DNA from: Sphingomonas lycopersici
GTDB lineage: Bacteria > Pseudomonadota > Alphaproteobacteria > Sphingomonadales > Sphingomonadaceae
Length of the DNA stretch: 64,000 nt
Reading direction: 5' to 3'
Assembly: GCF_026130605.1 (NCBI RefSeq)
Contig: NZ_JANFAU010000008.1
Span: 1-64,000 of the forward strand
Shown: piece by piece, positions 57,009 to 64,000 of the stretch
How positions within the stretch are numbered: the stretch's first letter is position 1
How the letters are laid out: each line of letters opens with the position of its first letter
The notes under the pieces: model-generated
Database searches by the model: none
What the model saw: the letters and a program-made list of their open reading frames with translations, nothing else
What the model was told of the DNA's origin: nothing
Translations under genes and position numbers: made by a program

Positions 57009-58337
57009 GTGACACGCTGGCCGCGCAGCCTCGCGGGGCAGATGGCGCTGCTCGTCGCGGTGGCCTTGTTCGTCGCACAGGCAGTCAATTTCGCGCTGAT
57101 CGTCCGCGATCGATCGGCCAGTCGCCTCCAGCAGGCCTCCGCCATTCCTGCGCTGCGCATCGCCGATGCGATCGGGCGCGAAGCCGGCGGGCAGCCGATC
57201 GCCGGCGATCGCGGCCGCATCCGCCGCGTCGACACCAACCCGATCCCCGCCGATCTGCCGCGTCGCGCCGATGTCGCGGCGGCGGTGCGTGCCAATCTTG
57301 CGCGGATGGGAGTTGCGGCCGGGCAGGTCGATGCCGCGGTGATCCACCTGCCGCCCCGCGCGCGCGACGACGGGGGCATGCACACCGGTCGTCGCGGCCC
57401 GCGCCGCATGCTGCTGATCGCGGTCGAGCAGCCGGGGCACGGCTGGCTGGTCGCACGCGCCTTCTGGCCCGATGCCGGGCCGGCGATCCTGTGGCGGCTC
57501 ATCGCGCAGACGCTGGTGCTTTATATCGTCCTGCTCGTCCCGGTGCTGTGGCTGGCGCGGCGCATCTCGCAGCCGTTGCGTGCACTGACGCATGATGCGC
57601 AGCGCTTCTCGCTCGGCGGTGCGGCGGCGCCGGTTCTCGAGGCGGGGCCGGCCGACGTCCGCGCGGTGATCGCCGCCTATAATGCGCTCGGCGTCCGCGT
57701 CCGCGCGATGCTCGACGAGAAGGACCGCATGCTCGGCGCGCTCGGGCACGATCTACGCACCCCGCTCGCCGCGCTGCGGGTGCGGATCGAATCGGTCGAG
57801 GACGAGGCCGATCGCGCGCGGATGGCGGATATCATCCAGGAGATGAACCGCACGCTCGACGACATCTTGAGCCTCGCGCGGCTGGGGCGCCCGAGCGAGC
57901 CGGTGACCGAGGTCGATCTCGCGGCTTTGGTCGACGCGGTGGTGGAGGATTTTCGCGATCTCGGCCATCCGGTGGCGTTCGAGGAAGCCGATCGGCTGCC
58001 GGTGCGGCTGCGCCCCTCGCTGATCCGCCGCGCGGTGCGCAACCTGATCGAGAATGCGGTGAAATACGGCGCGGGGGCCGAGGTGACGCTCGCGCCGCGC
58101 GGCGGAGCAGTGGCGGTCGTCGTCGCCGATCGCGGGCCGGGCATCCCGCCGGACCGGCTCGCCGACGTGTTCGAGCCGTTCACCCGGCTGGAAAACTCGC
58201 GCAACCGCGAGACCGGCGGGATCGGTCTCGGTCTCGCCCTCGCCCGCGCAATCGCCCGCGAAGCGGGGGGCGATGTATCGCTCGCCAACCGGGATGGCGG
58301 CGGGCTGGAAGCGGTGCTGACGCTGCCCGTGCGGTGA
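57009..58337 (+). CDS. sensor histidine kinase
   Basis: 442 aa from a GTG ten bases after the regulator gene. It has an N-terminal membrane helix (about 10-32), a periplasmic domain (35-155), a second membrane helix (165-185) and a HAMP-like segment. The H-box is LGHDLRTPLAALRVRIE near residue 246, the N-box NLIENAVKYG and the G-boxes DRGPGIPP and GGIGLGLALA. Partner of the OmpR-type regulator (EnvZ-like layout). The sensed signal is unknown; the domain is rich in Arg and His. Confidence 0.93.
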   Translation: MTRWPRSLAGQMALLVAVALFVAQAVNFALIVRDRSASRLQQASAIPALRIADAIGREAGGQPIAGDRGRIRRVDTNPIPADLPRRADVAAAVRANLARMGVAAGQVDAAVIHLPPRARDDGGMHTGRRGPRRMLLIAVEQPGHGWLVARAFWPDAGPAILWRLIAQTLVLYIVLLVPVLWLARRISQPLRALTHDAQRFSLGGAAAPVLEAGPADVRAVIAAYNALGVRVRAMLDEKDRMLGALGHDLRTPLAALRVRIESVEDEADRARMADIIQEMNRTLDDILSLARLGRPSEPVTEVDLAALVDAVVEDFRDLGHPVAFEEADRLPVRLRPSLIRRAVRNLIENAVKYGAGAEVTLAPRGGAVAVVVADRGPGIPPDRLADVFEPFTRLENSRNRETGGIGLGLALARAIAREAGGDVSLANRDGGGLEAVLTLPVR

Positions 58338-58417
58338 AGCATTGAATTTTTGCGGCAGAACGCGCCGTTTATTTGGCGTTTTGCAATTTGGCAGGAATTC
58401 GCAATTACGCATGCGTC

Positions 58418-59431
58418 ATGAACTGCCGCATCCGCCGCGCCTGCCTCGTCGCGCTCCCGCTTTTGGTGGCGGGCTGCGGCGACTCGGGCGGCGGCGGCGG
58501 GCTGAGCGTCAGCCAGCCGGCGGCGACTCCCTCGCCTTCGCCCTCGCCCAGCTCATCGCCGACCTCTTCGTCGACGCCGGGAAGCTGGGCGCAGCAAGCC
58601 GCGGCGCTCTATGATGCGCAGCCGAATGTTTCGACCTGCAGCTCGGGCACGCTCAAGGCGAGCGTGAAGGCCAACTTCCTCTCTAACCTCAACACGTTGC
58701 GCGCGCTGCACAATCTGCCGCCGGTCGTCTATTCGAACGACGAGGACAGTCAGGAGCAGGATTCGTCGCTGATGATGGCGGTGGCGCGGCAGTTGAGCCA
58801 TTCGCCGTCGTCGACCTGGCAATGCTATAGCGCGAGCGGCGCGGGGGGCGCCGGCGCGAGCAATCTCGTCGGGGTATGGGGCAGCAATACCGCGTTCGAC
58901 AGCGACGACGATTATCTGGCGCTGTGGATGACCGAGAATGGCGCCGCCGATATCGGCCATCGCCGCTGGATCCTCGATCCGTTCCTCGGCAAGACATCCT
59001 ATGGTCGCGTCTCGATCGTGCTGGCCGACGGCAGCCGCGCCAGCGCCGCCTCGATGCGGGTGCTGAACTTCAACGCCGCCCCTGCGGTGCCGAGCGGCGT
59101 CCCCGCGTTCGTCGCTTATCCTTATGGCGATTATCCGCAGCGTTATTTCGGTGCATCGGATTATCTGTCGTTCACCGCGATCGCGAGCACGCTCGGGGTG
59201 TGGGCCAATCAGAGCGTCAGCTTCGCCAGCGCCACGGTGACCGTCACCGGCCCGTCGGGCGCGATGCCGGTCACCGACGTCAGCACCGACAATCTCGGCT
59301 ATGGCGTGCCCAACAGCATCCAGTGGCGTGTCACCGGGCTGCAGCCGGCGGTTAGCTATTCGGTGACGATCAACAACGTCTCCGGCGCGCCGAAGACGAG
59401 CTACAGCTATACGTTCCGGATGGTGCCGTAG
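58418..59431 (+). CDS. CAP/SCP-domain lipoprotein
   Basis: 337 aa. The lipobox is LVAGC with lipidated Cys20, followed by a Ser/Pro/Thr-rich linker (residues 35-65). The CAP superfamily domain has FLSNLNTLRALHNLPPVVYS near 95-115, with the conserved His region QLSHSPS and the following GHRRWILDPF. A C-terminal domain (about 225-337) looks like an Ig-like or beta-sandwich fold. Probably an outer-membrane lipoprotein; bacterial CAP proteins are of unknown activity. It lies alone, 155 bases before rplK. Confidence 0.85.
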   Translation: MNCRIRRACLVALPLLVAGCGDSGGGGGLSVSQPAATPSPSPSPSSSPTSSSTPGSWAQQAAALYDAQPNVSTCSSGTLKASVKANFLSNLNTLRALHNLPPVVYSNDEDSQEQDSSLMMAVARQLSHSPSSTWQCYSASGAGGAGASNLVGVWGSNTAFDSDDDYLALWMTENGAADIGHRRWILDPFLGKTSYGRVSIVLADGSRASAASMRVLNFNAAPAVPSGVPAFVAYPYGDYPQRYFGASDYLSFTAIASTLGVWANQSVSFASATVTVTGPSGAMPVTDVSTDNLGYGVPNSIQWRVTGLQPAVSYSVTINNVSGAPKTSYSYTFRMVP

Positions 59432-59541
59432 GGCCGATTGCAATCGCACCCTGTTTCGGCTAGGGGCGCCGCTTCCTCGCGAAAATCGTGGAAAGCTTGC
59501 GGGAGGGCGCATGCCCGCTCGGACCGCTAAACTTGAAACCA

Positions 59542-59570
59542 GGCCGTCCCCCTTACCCAAGGGAGCGGCC
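59542..59570 (+). promoter_or_regulatory. hairpin in the rplK leader
   Basis: Two stacked stems, GGCCG/CGGCC and CCCTT/AAGGG, with an internal loop and ACCC apex, 17 bases before the rplK ATG. It could be the L1 autoregulatory site known for this operon, but the L1 consensus was not tested. Confidence 0.35.
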
Positions 59571-59586
59571 GGATTGAGAGAGTGAC

Positions 59587-60018
59587 ATGGCAAAGAAGAT
59601 TACCGGCTATATCAAGTTGCAGGTGCCCGCCGGCGCCGCAAACCCGTCGCCGCCGATCGGCCCGGCGCTGGGTCAGCGCGGCGTGAACATCATGGAATTC
59701 TGCAAGGCGTTCAACGCCCAGACGCAGGACATGGAAAAGGGCGCTCCGCTCCCCACCATCATCACCGTGTACGCCGACCGCTCGTTCTCGTTTGAGACCA
59801 AGACGCCGCCGGCCACCTTCCTGATCAAGAAGGCGCTGAACCTCAAGTCGGGCTCGAAGGAGCCGGGTAAGGTGAGCGCGGGCAAGATCAAGCGTTCGCA
59901 GCTGGCGGAAATCGCCGAGGCCAAGATGAAGGACCTCAACGCGAACGACATCGACGCCGCGACCAAGATCATCGAAGGCAGCGCGCGGGCCATGGGCCTC
60001 GAAGTGGTGGAGGGCTGA
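59587..60018 (+). CDS. rplK: 50S ribosomal protein L11
   Basis: 143 aa, normal length. Signatures: [40 protein letters not shown] and the C-terminal [15 protein letters not shown]. It binds 23S rRNA at the GTPase-associated centre. rplA follows two bases after the stop; the pair is transcribed together. Confidence 0.98.
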   Translation: MAKKITGYIKLQVPAGAANPSPPIGPALGQRGVNIMEFCKAFNAQTQDMEKGAPLPTIITVYADRSFSFETKTPPATFLIKKALNLKSGSKEPGKVSAGKIKRSQLAEIAEAKMKDLNANDIDAATKIIEGSARAMGLEVVEG

Positions 60019-60020
60019 AC

Positions 60021-60713
60021 ATGGCGAAGCTGACCAAGAAGCATAAGGCGATCCAGATCGATCGCGAGAAGCTGCACGGCGTCGACGAGGCGATCGCGCT
60101 GGCCAAGGCCAATGCCACCTCGAAGTTCGACGAGACGATCGAGATCGCGCTGAACCTCGGCGTCGATCCGCGTCACGCCGACCAGATGGTCCGTGGCGTC
60201 GTCACGCTCCCGGCCGGCACCGGCAAGACGGTGCGCGTCGGCGTGTTCGCCAAGGGCGCGAAGGCCGATGAGGCGCGCGCTGCCGGTGCGGATGTCGTGG
60301 GCGCCGAGGATCTGATGGAAACGATCCAGGGCGGCACGATCGATTTCGACCGCTGCATCGCGACCCCGGACATGATGGGCGTCGTCGGCCGTCTCGGTAA
60401 GGTGCTCGGCCCCAAGGGCCTGATGCCGAACCCGAAGCTCGGCACCGTGACGATGAACGTCGCCGAGGCGGTGAAGGCGGCCAAGGGCGGCCAGGTCGAA
60501 TATCGCGTCGAAAAGGCCGGCATCATCCACTCCGGCATCGGCAAGGCGAGCTTCGCCGCGGAAGACCTGCGTCGCAACTTCGACGCGCTGGTCGATGCGG
60601 TGATCAAGGCCAAGCCGTCGGGCGCCAAGGGCAAGTATGTCCGCAAGATCGCGGTCAGCTCGACGATGGGCCCGGGGATCAAGGTCGACGTGGCGGAAGT
60701 CGCCGGCGCCTGA
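60021..60713 (+). CDS. rplA: 50S ribosomal protein L1
   Basis: 230 aa, typical bacterial L1. It contains [20 protein letters not shown], the hallmark [20 protein letters not shown], and the C-terminal [21 protein letters not shown]1 forms the stalk at the ribosomal exit site and in E. coli represses its own operon. In this window rplJ and rplL do not follow; a terminator ends the transcript. Confidence 0.98.
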   Translation: MAKLTKKHKAIQIDREKLHGVDEAIALAKANATSKFDETIEIALNLGVDPRHADQMVRGVVTLPAGTGKTVRVGVFAKGAKADEARAAGADVVGAEDLMETIQGGTIDFDRCIATPDMMGVVGRLGKVLGPKGLMPNPKLGTVTMNVAEAVKAAKGGQVEYRVEKAGIIHSGIGKASFAAEDLRRNFDALVDAVIKAKPSGAKGKYVRKIAVSSTMGPGIKVDVAEVAGA

Positions 60714-60741
60714 GCCGACGTTTCCGGTCGCAAGACCAATG

Positions 60742-60775
60742 AAGGGCCGGGAGCGATCCCGGCCCTTTCTTTTTG
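60742..60775 (+). terminator. intrinsic terminator of rplKA
   Basis: AAGGGCCGGGA, loop GCGA, TCCCGGCCCTTT followed by CTTTTT, 29 bases after the stop. Confidence 0.92.
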
Positions 60776-60800
60776 GGGCGCGCGCTTCGGCGCCTCCTTA

Positions 60801-60854
60801 GTGCTCCCGCGAAGGCCCGAACCCAGTCTGGGCCCCGCCTTCGCGGGAACACAA
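60801..60854. repeat. family A palindromic repeat, intergenic copy
   Basis: GTGCTCCCGCGAAGGCCCGA...CCCGCCTTCGCGGGAACACA with a CCCAGTCTGGG centre. It is the closest intergenic relative of the copies translated in gspH and gspI. Confidence 0.88.
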
Positions 60855-60953
60855 GCGAGGGCCTGCATCTCCGTCACCCCGGCGTTGAGCCGGGTGACGG
60901 TAGTAGGCGGGGAGCGCTTTCCTTCCCCGAATCCTTTGCTTAGTGCGCCACTC

Positions 60954-63023
60954 ATGCTTCGCCCGCTCGCCATCGCGCTGCTCGCCTCCACCGCCACGCC
61001 CGCTGCGGCGCAGATTGCCGACAATGCGCAGCCCGGCGACGTCGTCGTCACCGGGCGCGGGCTTGACGACCGCGCCGGCGATCGCGCGTTCGACACCGTG
61101 ACGATCGATCGCGACCGGATCACCGACAATGCCAGCGCGCGGCTGGAAAGCATCCTCGCCGATGTCGCCGGGCTCCAGCAGTTCCGCCGGTCTGACTCGC
61201 GCTCGGCCAACCCGACCAGCCAGGGCATCTCGCTGCGCGGGATCGGCGGCAACGCGTCGAGCCGCGCATTGCTGATCCTTGACGGGGTGCCGCAGGCCGA
61301 TCCGTTCGGCGGCTGGGTGCCCTTCCCCGCCTATAGCGCCGAGCGGCTCGGCCGCATCCGGGTGACGCGCGGCGGCGGCAGCGGCTATTTCGGGCCGGGG
61401 GCGCTCGCTGGCACGGTGGAGATGGAGAGCGCCACCCCCGATCAGCTGTCGCCGCTGGCGATGGGGGTGGCTTATGGCAGCCGCAATTCGCTCGAGGCGG
61501 ACGGCAGCGCCGCGCTGGTGCGCAGCGGCGGCTTCGCAACGATCGCCGGCAGCTATGCGCGCGGCGACGGCTTTACCCCCACCGTCTCCGAATCGCGCGG
61601 GCCGGTCGATCGCCCCGCGCCCTATGAGCAGGCGAGCGGGGCGGTGCGCGGGGTGATCTCGATCGCGCCGTCGACCGAATTGCAGGCAAATGTCAGCGCC
61701 TTCACCGATAGCCGCGATCGCGGCACCGCTTATACCGCCAACAGCGACCAGGGCGCCGATGCGAGCCTCAGGCTGGTCGGGCGCGGCAATTGGGGCTGGT
61801 CGGTGCTGGGCTATCTCCAGACCCGCGCCTTTTCGTCGCAATTCGCCAGCATCAACCCCGCGCGCACCACCGCGACCCAGACGCTCAACCAATATAATAC
61901 CCCGGCGACCGGGGTCGGTGCGCGGATCGAGGTAGCGCCGCCGATCGGCGACGGCCTGTCGCTCCGCCTCGGCAGCGATATCCGCGCGGTCTCGGGGCGC
62001 ACGCAAGAGCTTTACACCTATGTCGCCGGCGCACCGACGCGGCAGCGCTATGCCGGGGGCGAGACGCGCACCGCGGGGCTGTTCGCCGACGGCAGCGCCG
62101 ATCTCGGCCGGGTGACGATCGATCTCGGCGGGCGAATCGATTGGTGGCGGATCGCCGACGGCTATCTCAAGGAGCATGACCTTGCGACCGGCGCGCCGCT
62201 CACCAACGCGCCCTTCGCCAATCGCGACGGCACCGAGGCGACCGGACGCGCGGGCATCGCGTGGCGACCGGTCGATGCGCTCGTCCTGCGCGGCGCGGCC
62301 TATCGCGGCTGGCGGCTGCCGACGCTCAACGAACTCTACCGCCCGTTCCGCGTCGGCGCTGACGCTACCGCCGCCAATGCCGCGCTCAACCCCGAGCGGC
62401 TGACGGGGTACGAGGGGGGCGCGACCTTCACCCCCACCGCGACGACCTCGCTCGGGGTCACCTGGTTCCATAACCGGCTCGACGATGCGATCGCCAACGT
62501 CACGATGGGGCGCGGGCCGAGGACCTTCCCCGGGGTCGGCTTCGTCGCGGCGGGCGGGGTCTATCGCGTGCGCCAGAACCTCGATGCGATCACCTCGACC
62601 GGAATAGAGGTGGAGGCGAGCTGGCGTTCGGGGCCGTTCAACGCACGCGCCTCGTGGCAGCATGTCTCCGCGCGTGTCGTCGCCTCCGGCGCCGCCGCCG
62701 CGCTCGACGGATTGCGCCCGGCGCAGACGCCGCGCGATCAGGTTTCCGGTACGCTCGGCTGGCGATCGGGCGAGGCCTCGCTCTCCACCACGCTGCGTTA
62801 TGTCGCGCGCCAGTTCGACGACGATCAGAACAGCAACGTGCTGCGTCCCGCGACGACGCTCGACGCGGTAGCGACGTTGCCGCTCGCCCACGCCTGGACG
62901 GTCGAGGCGCGCGCCGAGAATATGTTCGACGCGCGGGTCGAGGCAGGGATCAGCGGCAACAATATCGTCGAACGGGCGACCCCGCGGACCTTGTGGCTCG
63001 GGCTGCGCTACCGGATGCGGTGA
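60954..63023 (+). CDS. TonB-dependent outer-membrane receptor
   Basis: 689 aa from an ATG with signal peptide MLRPLAIALLASTATPAAAQ. A TonB-box-like DVVVTG (residues 28-33) leads into the plug domain (DVAGLQQFRRSDSRSANPTS, ISLRGIGGNASSRALLILDG), and a 22-strand barrel fills the rest, ending in WLGLRYRMR with the terminal aromatic-rich strand. It imports a siderophore, cofactor or other ligand through the outer membrane; the ligand is not evident. The flavoenzyme gene follows 59 bases later. Confidence 0.92.
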   Translation: MLRPLAIALLASTATPAAAQIADNAQPGDVVVTGRGLDDRAGDRAFDTVTIDRDRITDNASARLESILADVAGLQQFRRSDSRSANPTSQGISLRGIGGNASSRALLILDGVPQADPFGGWVPFPAYSAERLGRIRVTRGGGSGYFGPGALAGTVEMESATPDQLSPLAMGVAYGSRNSLEADGSAALVRSGGFATIAGSYARGDGFTPTVSESRGPVDRPAPYEQASGAVRGVISIAPSTELQANVSAFTDSRDRGTAYTANSDQGADASLRLVGRGNWGWSVLGYLQTRAFSSQFASINPARTTATQTLNQYNTPATGVGARIEVAPPIGDGLSLRLGSDIRAVSGRTQELYTYVAGAPTRQRYAGGETRTAGLFADGSADLGRVTIDLGGRIDWWRIADGYLKEHDLATGAPLTNAPFANRDGTEATGRAGIAWRPVDALVLRGAAYRGWRLPTLNELYRPFRVGADATAANAALNPERLTGYEGGATFTPTATTSLGVTWFHNRLDDAIANVTMGRGPRTFPGVGFVAAGGVYRVRQNLDAITSTGIEVEASWRSGPFNARASWQHVSARVVASGAAAALDGLRPAQTPRDQVSGTLGWRSGEASLSTTLRYVARQFDDDQNSNVLRPATTLDAVATLPLAHAWTVEARAENMFDARVEAGISGNNIVERATPRTLWLGLRYRMR

Positions 63024-63082
63024 TCCTTGACGCCGGCGGTGGCCGCGGTCGACAACCGCGACCAGATAAAACGGAGGCGAGG

Positions 63083-64000
63083 ATGCCGCATTACGGCGAT
63101 TATCAGACCCTGATCTACGGCGCCGGGCTCTCGGGCGTCCTGCCGACCTTGCCGGTCGATTTCGCGACCCTCAAGGCACGTGCCGAGGCGGCGATGCCCC
63201 CGGCGGTGCTCAATTACGTCCAGGGCGGGTGCGGCGACGAATTCACCCAGGACGAAAATGCCCGCGCCTTCCGCCATTGGGGGATGGTGCCGCGGATGAT
63301 GGTCGATTGCACACAGCGCGACCTGTCGACCGAACTTTTCGGCATGAAGCTCGCCTCGCCGCTGTTCATGGCGCCGATCGGGGTGACCGGGATCGTCACG
63401 CAGGACGGGCACGGCGATCTTGCCGCCGCGCGTGCCGCGGCGACGACCGGAGTACCGCTCTGCGCCTCCACCCTCGCCAACGATCCGCTCGAGGACGTAA
63501 GGCTGGCGTGCGGCGATACGCCCGCGCTGTTCCAGCTCTATACCCCGCGCGACAAGGATGTTGCGGCGAGCCTCGTCAGCCGCGCCGAGGCGGCGGGCTA
63601 TCGGGCGATCGTCGTGACGCTCGACACCTGGGTGACCGGCTGGCGGCCGCGCGACCTCAACGTCTCCAATTTCCCGCAATTGCGCGGCGCGGTGCTGACC
63701 AACTATTTCGTCGACCCCGCCTTCCGCAAATTGCTGAGCGCCCCGCCCGAGGCCGATCTGCGCACCGCGATCGGCACCTGGGGCGCGACCTTCGGCAAGG
63801 TGCTGACGTGGGACGATCTGCCGTGGCTCAAATCGCTGACCAAGCTGCCGATCGTGCTCAAGGGCATCTGCCACCCCGATGACGCGCGGCGCGCGATCGA
63901 CGGCGGGGCGGACGGCATCTACGTCTCCAACCACGGCGGGCGGCAGGCCAATGGCGGGATCGCCGCGATCGACATGCTGCCGGGAGTGGCGGAGGCGGTG
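63083..64000 (+). CDS. lactate 2-monooxygenase-like FMN enzyme, partial
   Basis: The first 306 codons; the gene continues past the window. The ATG has GGAGG five bases upstream. FMN-dependent alpha-hydroxy-acid oxidase fold: GDYQTLIYGAGLSGVLPTLP at the N-terminus, YVQGGCGDEFTQDENARAF, the FMN site MAPIGVTGIV, FQLYTPRDKD, LDTWVTGWRPRDLNVSNFP, the Lys in PIVLKGICHPDDA and the catalytic SNHGGRQ. The order and wording of these blocks match mycobacterial lactate 2-monooxygenase more than L-lactate dehydrogenase or glycolate oxidase. It would convert L-lactate to acetate and CO2. It may share a transcript with the receptor gene. Confidence 0.88.
   Translation, partial: MPHYGDYQTLIYGAGLSGVLPTLPVDFATLKARAEAAMPPAVLNYVQGGCGDEFTQDENARAFRHWGMVPRMMVDCTQRDLSTELFGMKLASPLFMAPIGVTGIVTQDGHGDLAAARAAATTGVPLCASTLANDPLEDVRLACGDTPALFQLYTPRDKDVAASLVSRAEAAGYRAIVVTLDTWVTGWRPRDLNVSNFPQLRGAVLTNYFVDPAFRKLLSAPPEADLRTAIGTWGATFGKVLTWDDLPWLKSLTKLPIVLKGICHPDDARRAIDGGADGIYVSNHGGRQANGGIAAIDMLPGVAEAV

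Overview
This window is a GC-rich, gene-dense chromosomal segment from an alphaproteobacterium, most probably Sphingomonas or a close sphingomonad. That rests on the codon bias, the PEPxxWA-CTERM proteins, the type II secretion operon layout, the ancestral tig/clpP/clpX/lon/hup order, and the dispersed palindromic repeats. I see no prophage, insertion sequence, rRNA or CRISPR array.

Layout. 0.1-9.4 kb: type II secretion operon gspC-D-E-F-G-H-I-J-K on the minus strand. 9.8-11.7 kb: two tandem 217-residue PEP-CTERM paralogues. 11.9-25.1 kb: a proteostasis block on the minus strand (hup, lon, clpX, clpP, tig) whose old gene order has been interrupted by an M1 peptidase, an acetyltransferase, a cation/proton antiporter, a GIY-YIG gene inside a palindromic repeat unit, a glycosyltransferase and a toxin-antitoxin pair. 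It also holds tRNA-Val(CAC), tRNA-Leu(TAG) and tRNA-Asp(GTC). 25-28 kb: an AI-2E family permease and glycerol kinase. 28-55 kb: a long acyl-CoA catabolic region with two CoA ligases, five acyl-CoA dehydrogenases, a hydratase/3-hydroxyacyl-CoA dehydrogenase, two thioesterases, three SDRs, a zinc alcohol dehydrogenase, an APH-like kinase, an amidase, a DUF885 hydrolase, a serine hydrolase, an MFS exporter, and double-TetR and AraC regulators. 55.5-58.3 kb: a secreted EF-hand protein next to a two-component system. 58.4-64 kb: a CAP-domain lipoprotein, rplK-rplA, a TonB-dependent receptor and the start of a lactate 2-monooxygenase-like flavoenzyme that runs off the window.

How the genes work together. 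The gsp genes would build a secretion system. In the catabolic region, ligases would activate acids to CoA esters, dehydrogenases and the FadB/FadJ-type protein would run beta-oxidation, and thioesterases would release products. The operon at 40.4-45.7 kb pairs an ACAD11-like dehydrogenase with a separate APH-like kinase, the arrangement used for 4-hydroxyacyl-CoA breakdown.

Most notable observations: (1) a GIY-YIG nuclease gene lies between perfect 31-bp inverted repeats, and the same arms occur elsewhere as a 108-bp unit without the gene; (2) dispersed palindromic repeats are translated in frame as the leader peptides of pseudopilins GspH, GspI and GspJ; (3) the split ACAD10/11-like kinase-dehydrogenase operon faces a double-domain TetR gene; (4) trigger factor has a histone H1-like Lys/Ala tail; (5) the toxin-antitoxin promoter has twin palindromes and probably makes a leaderless message. 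All functions are inferred from sequence by eye, without database searches.
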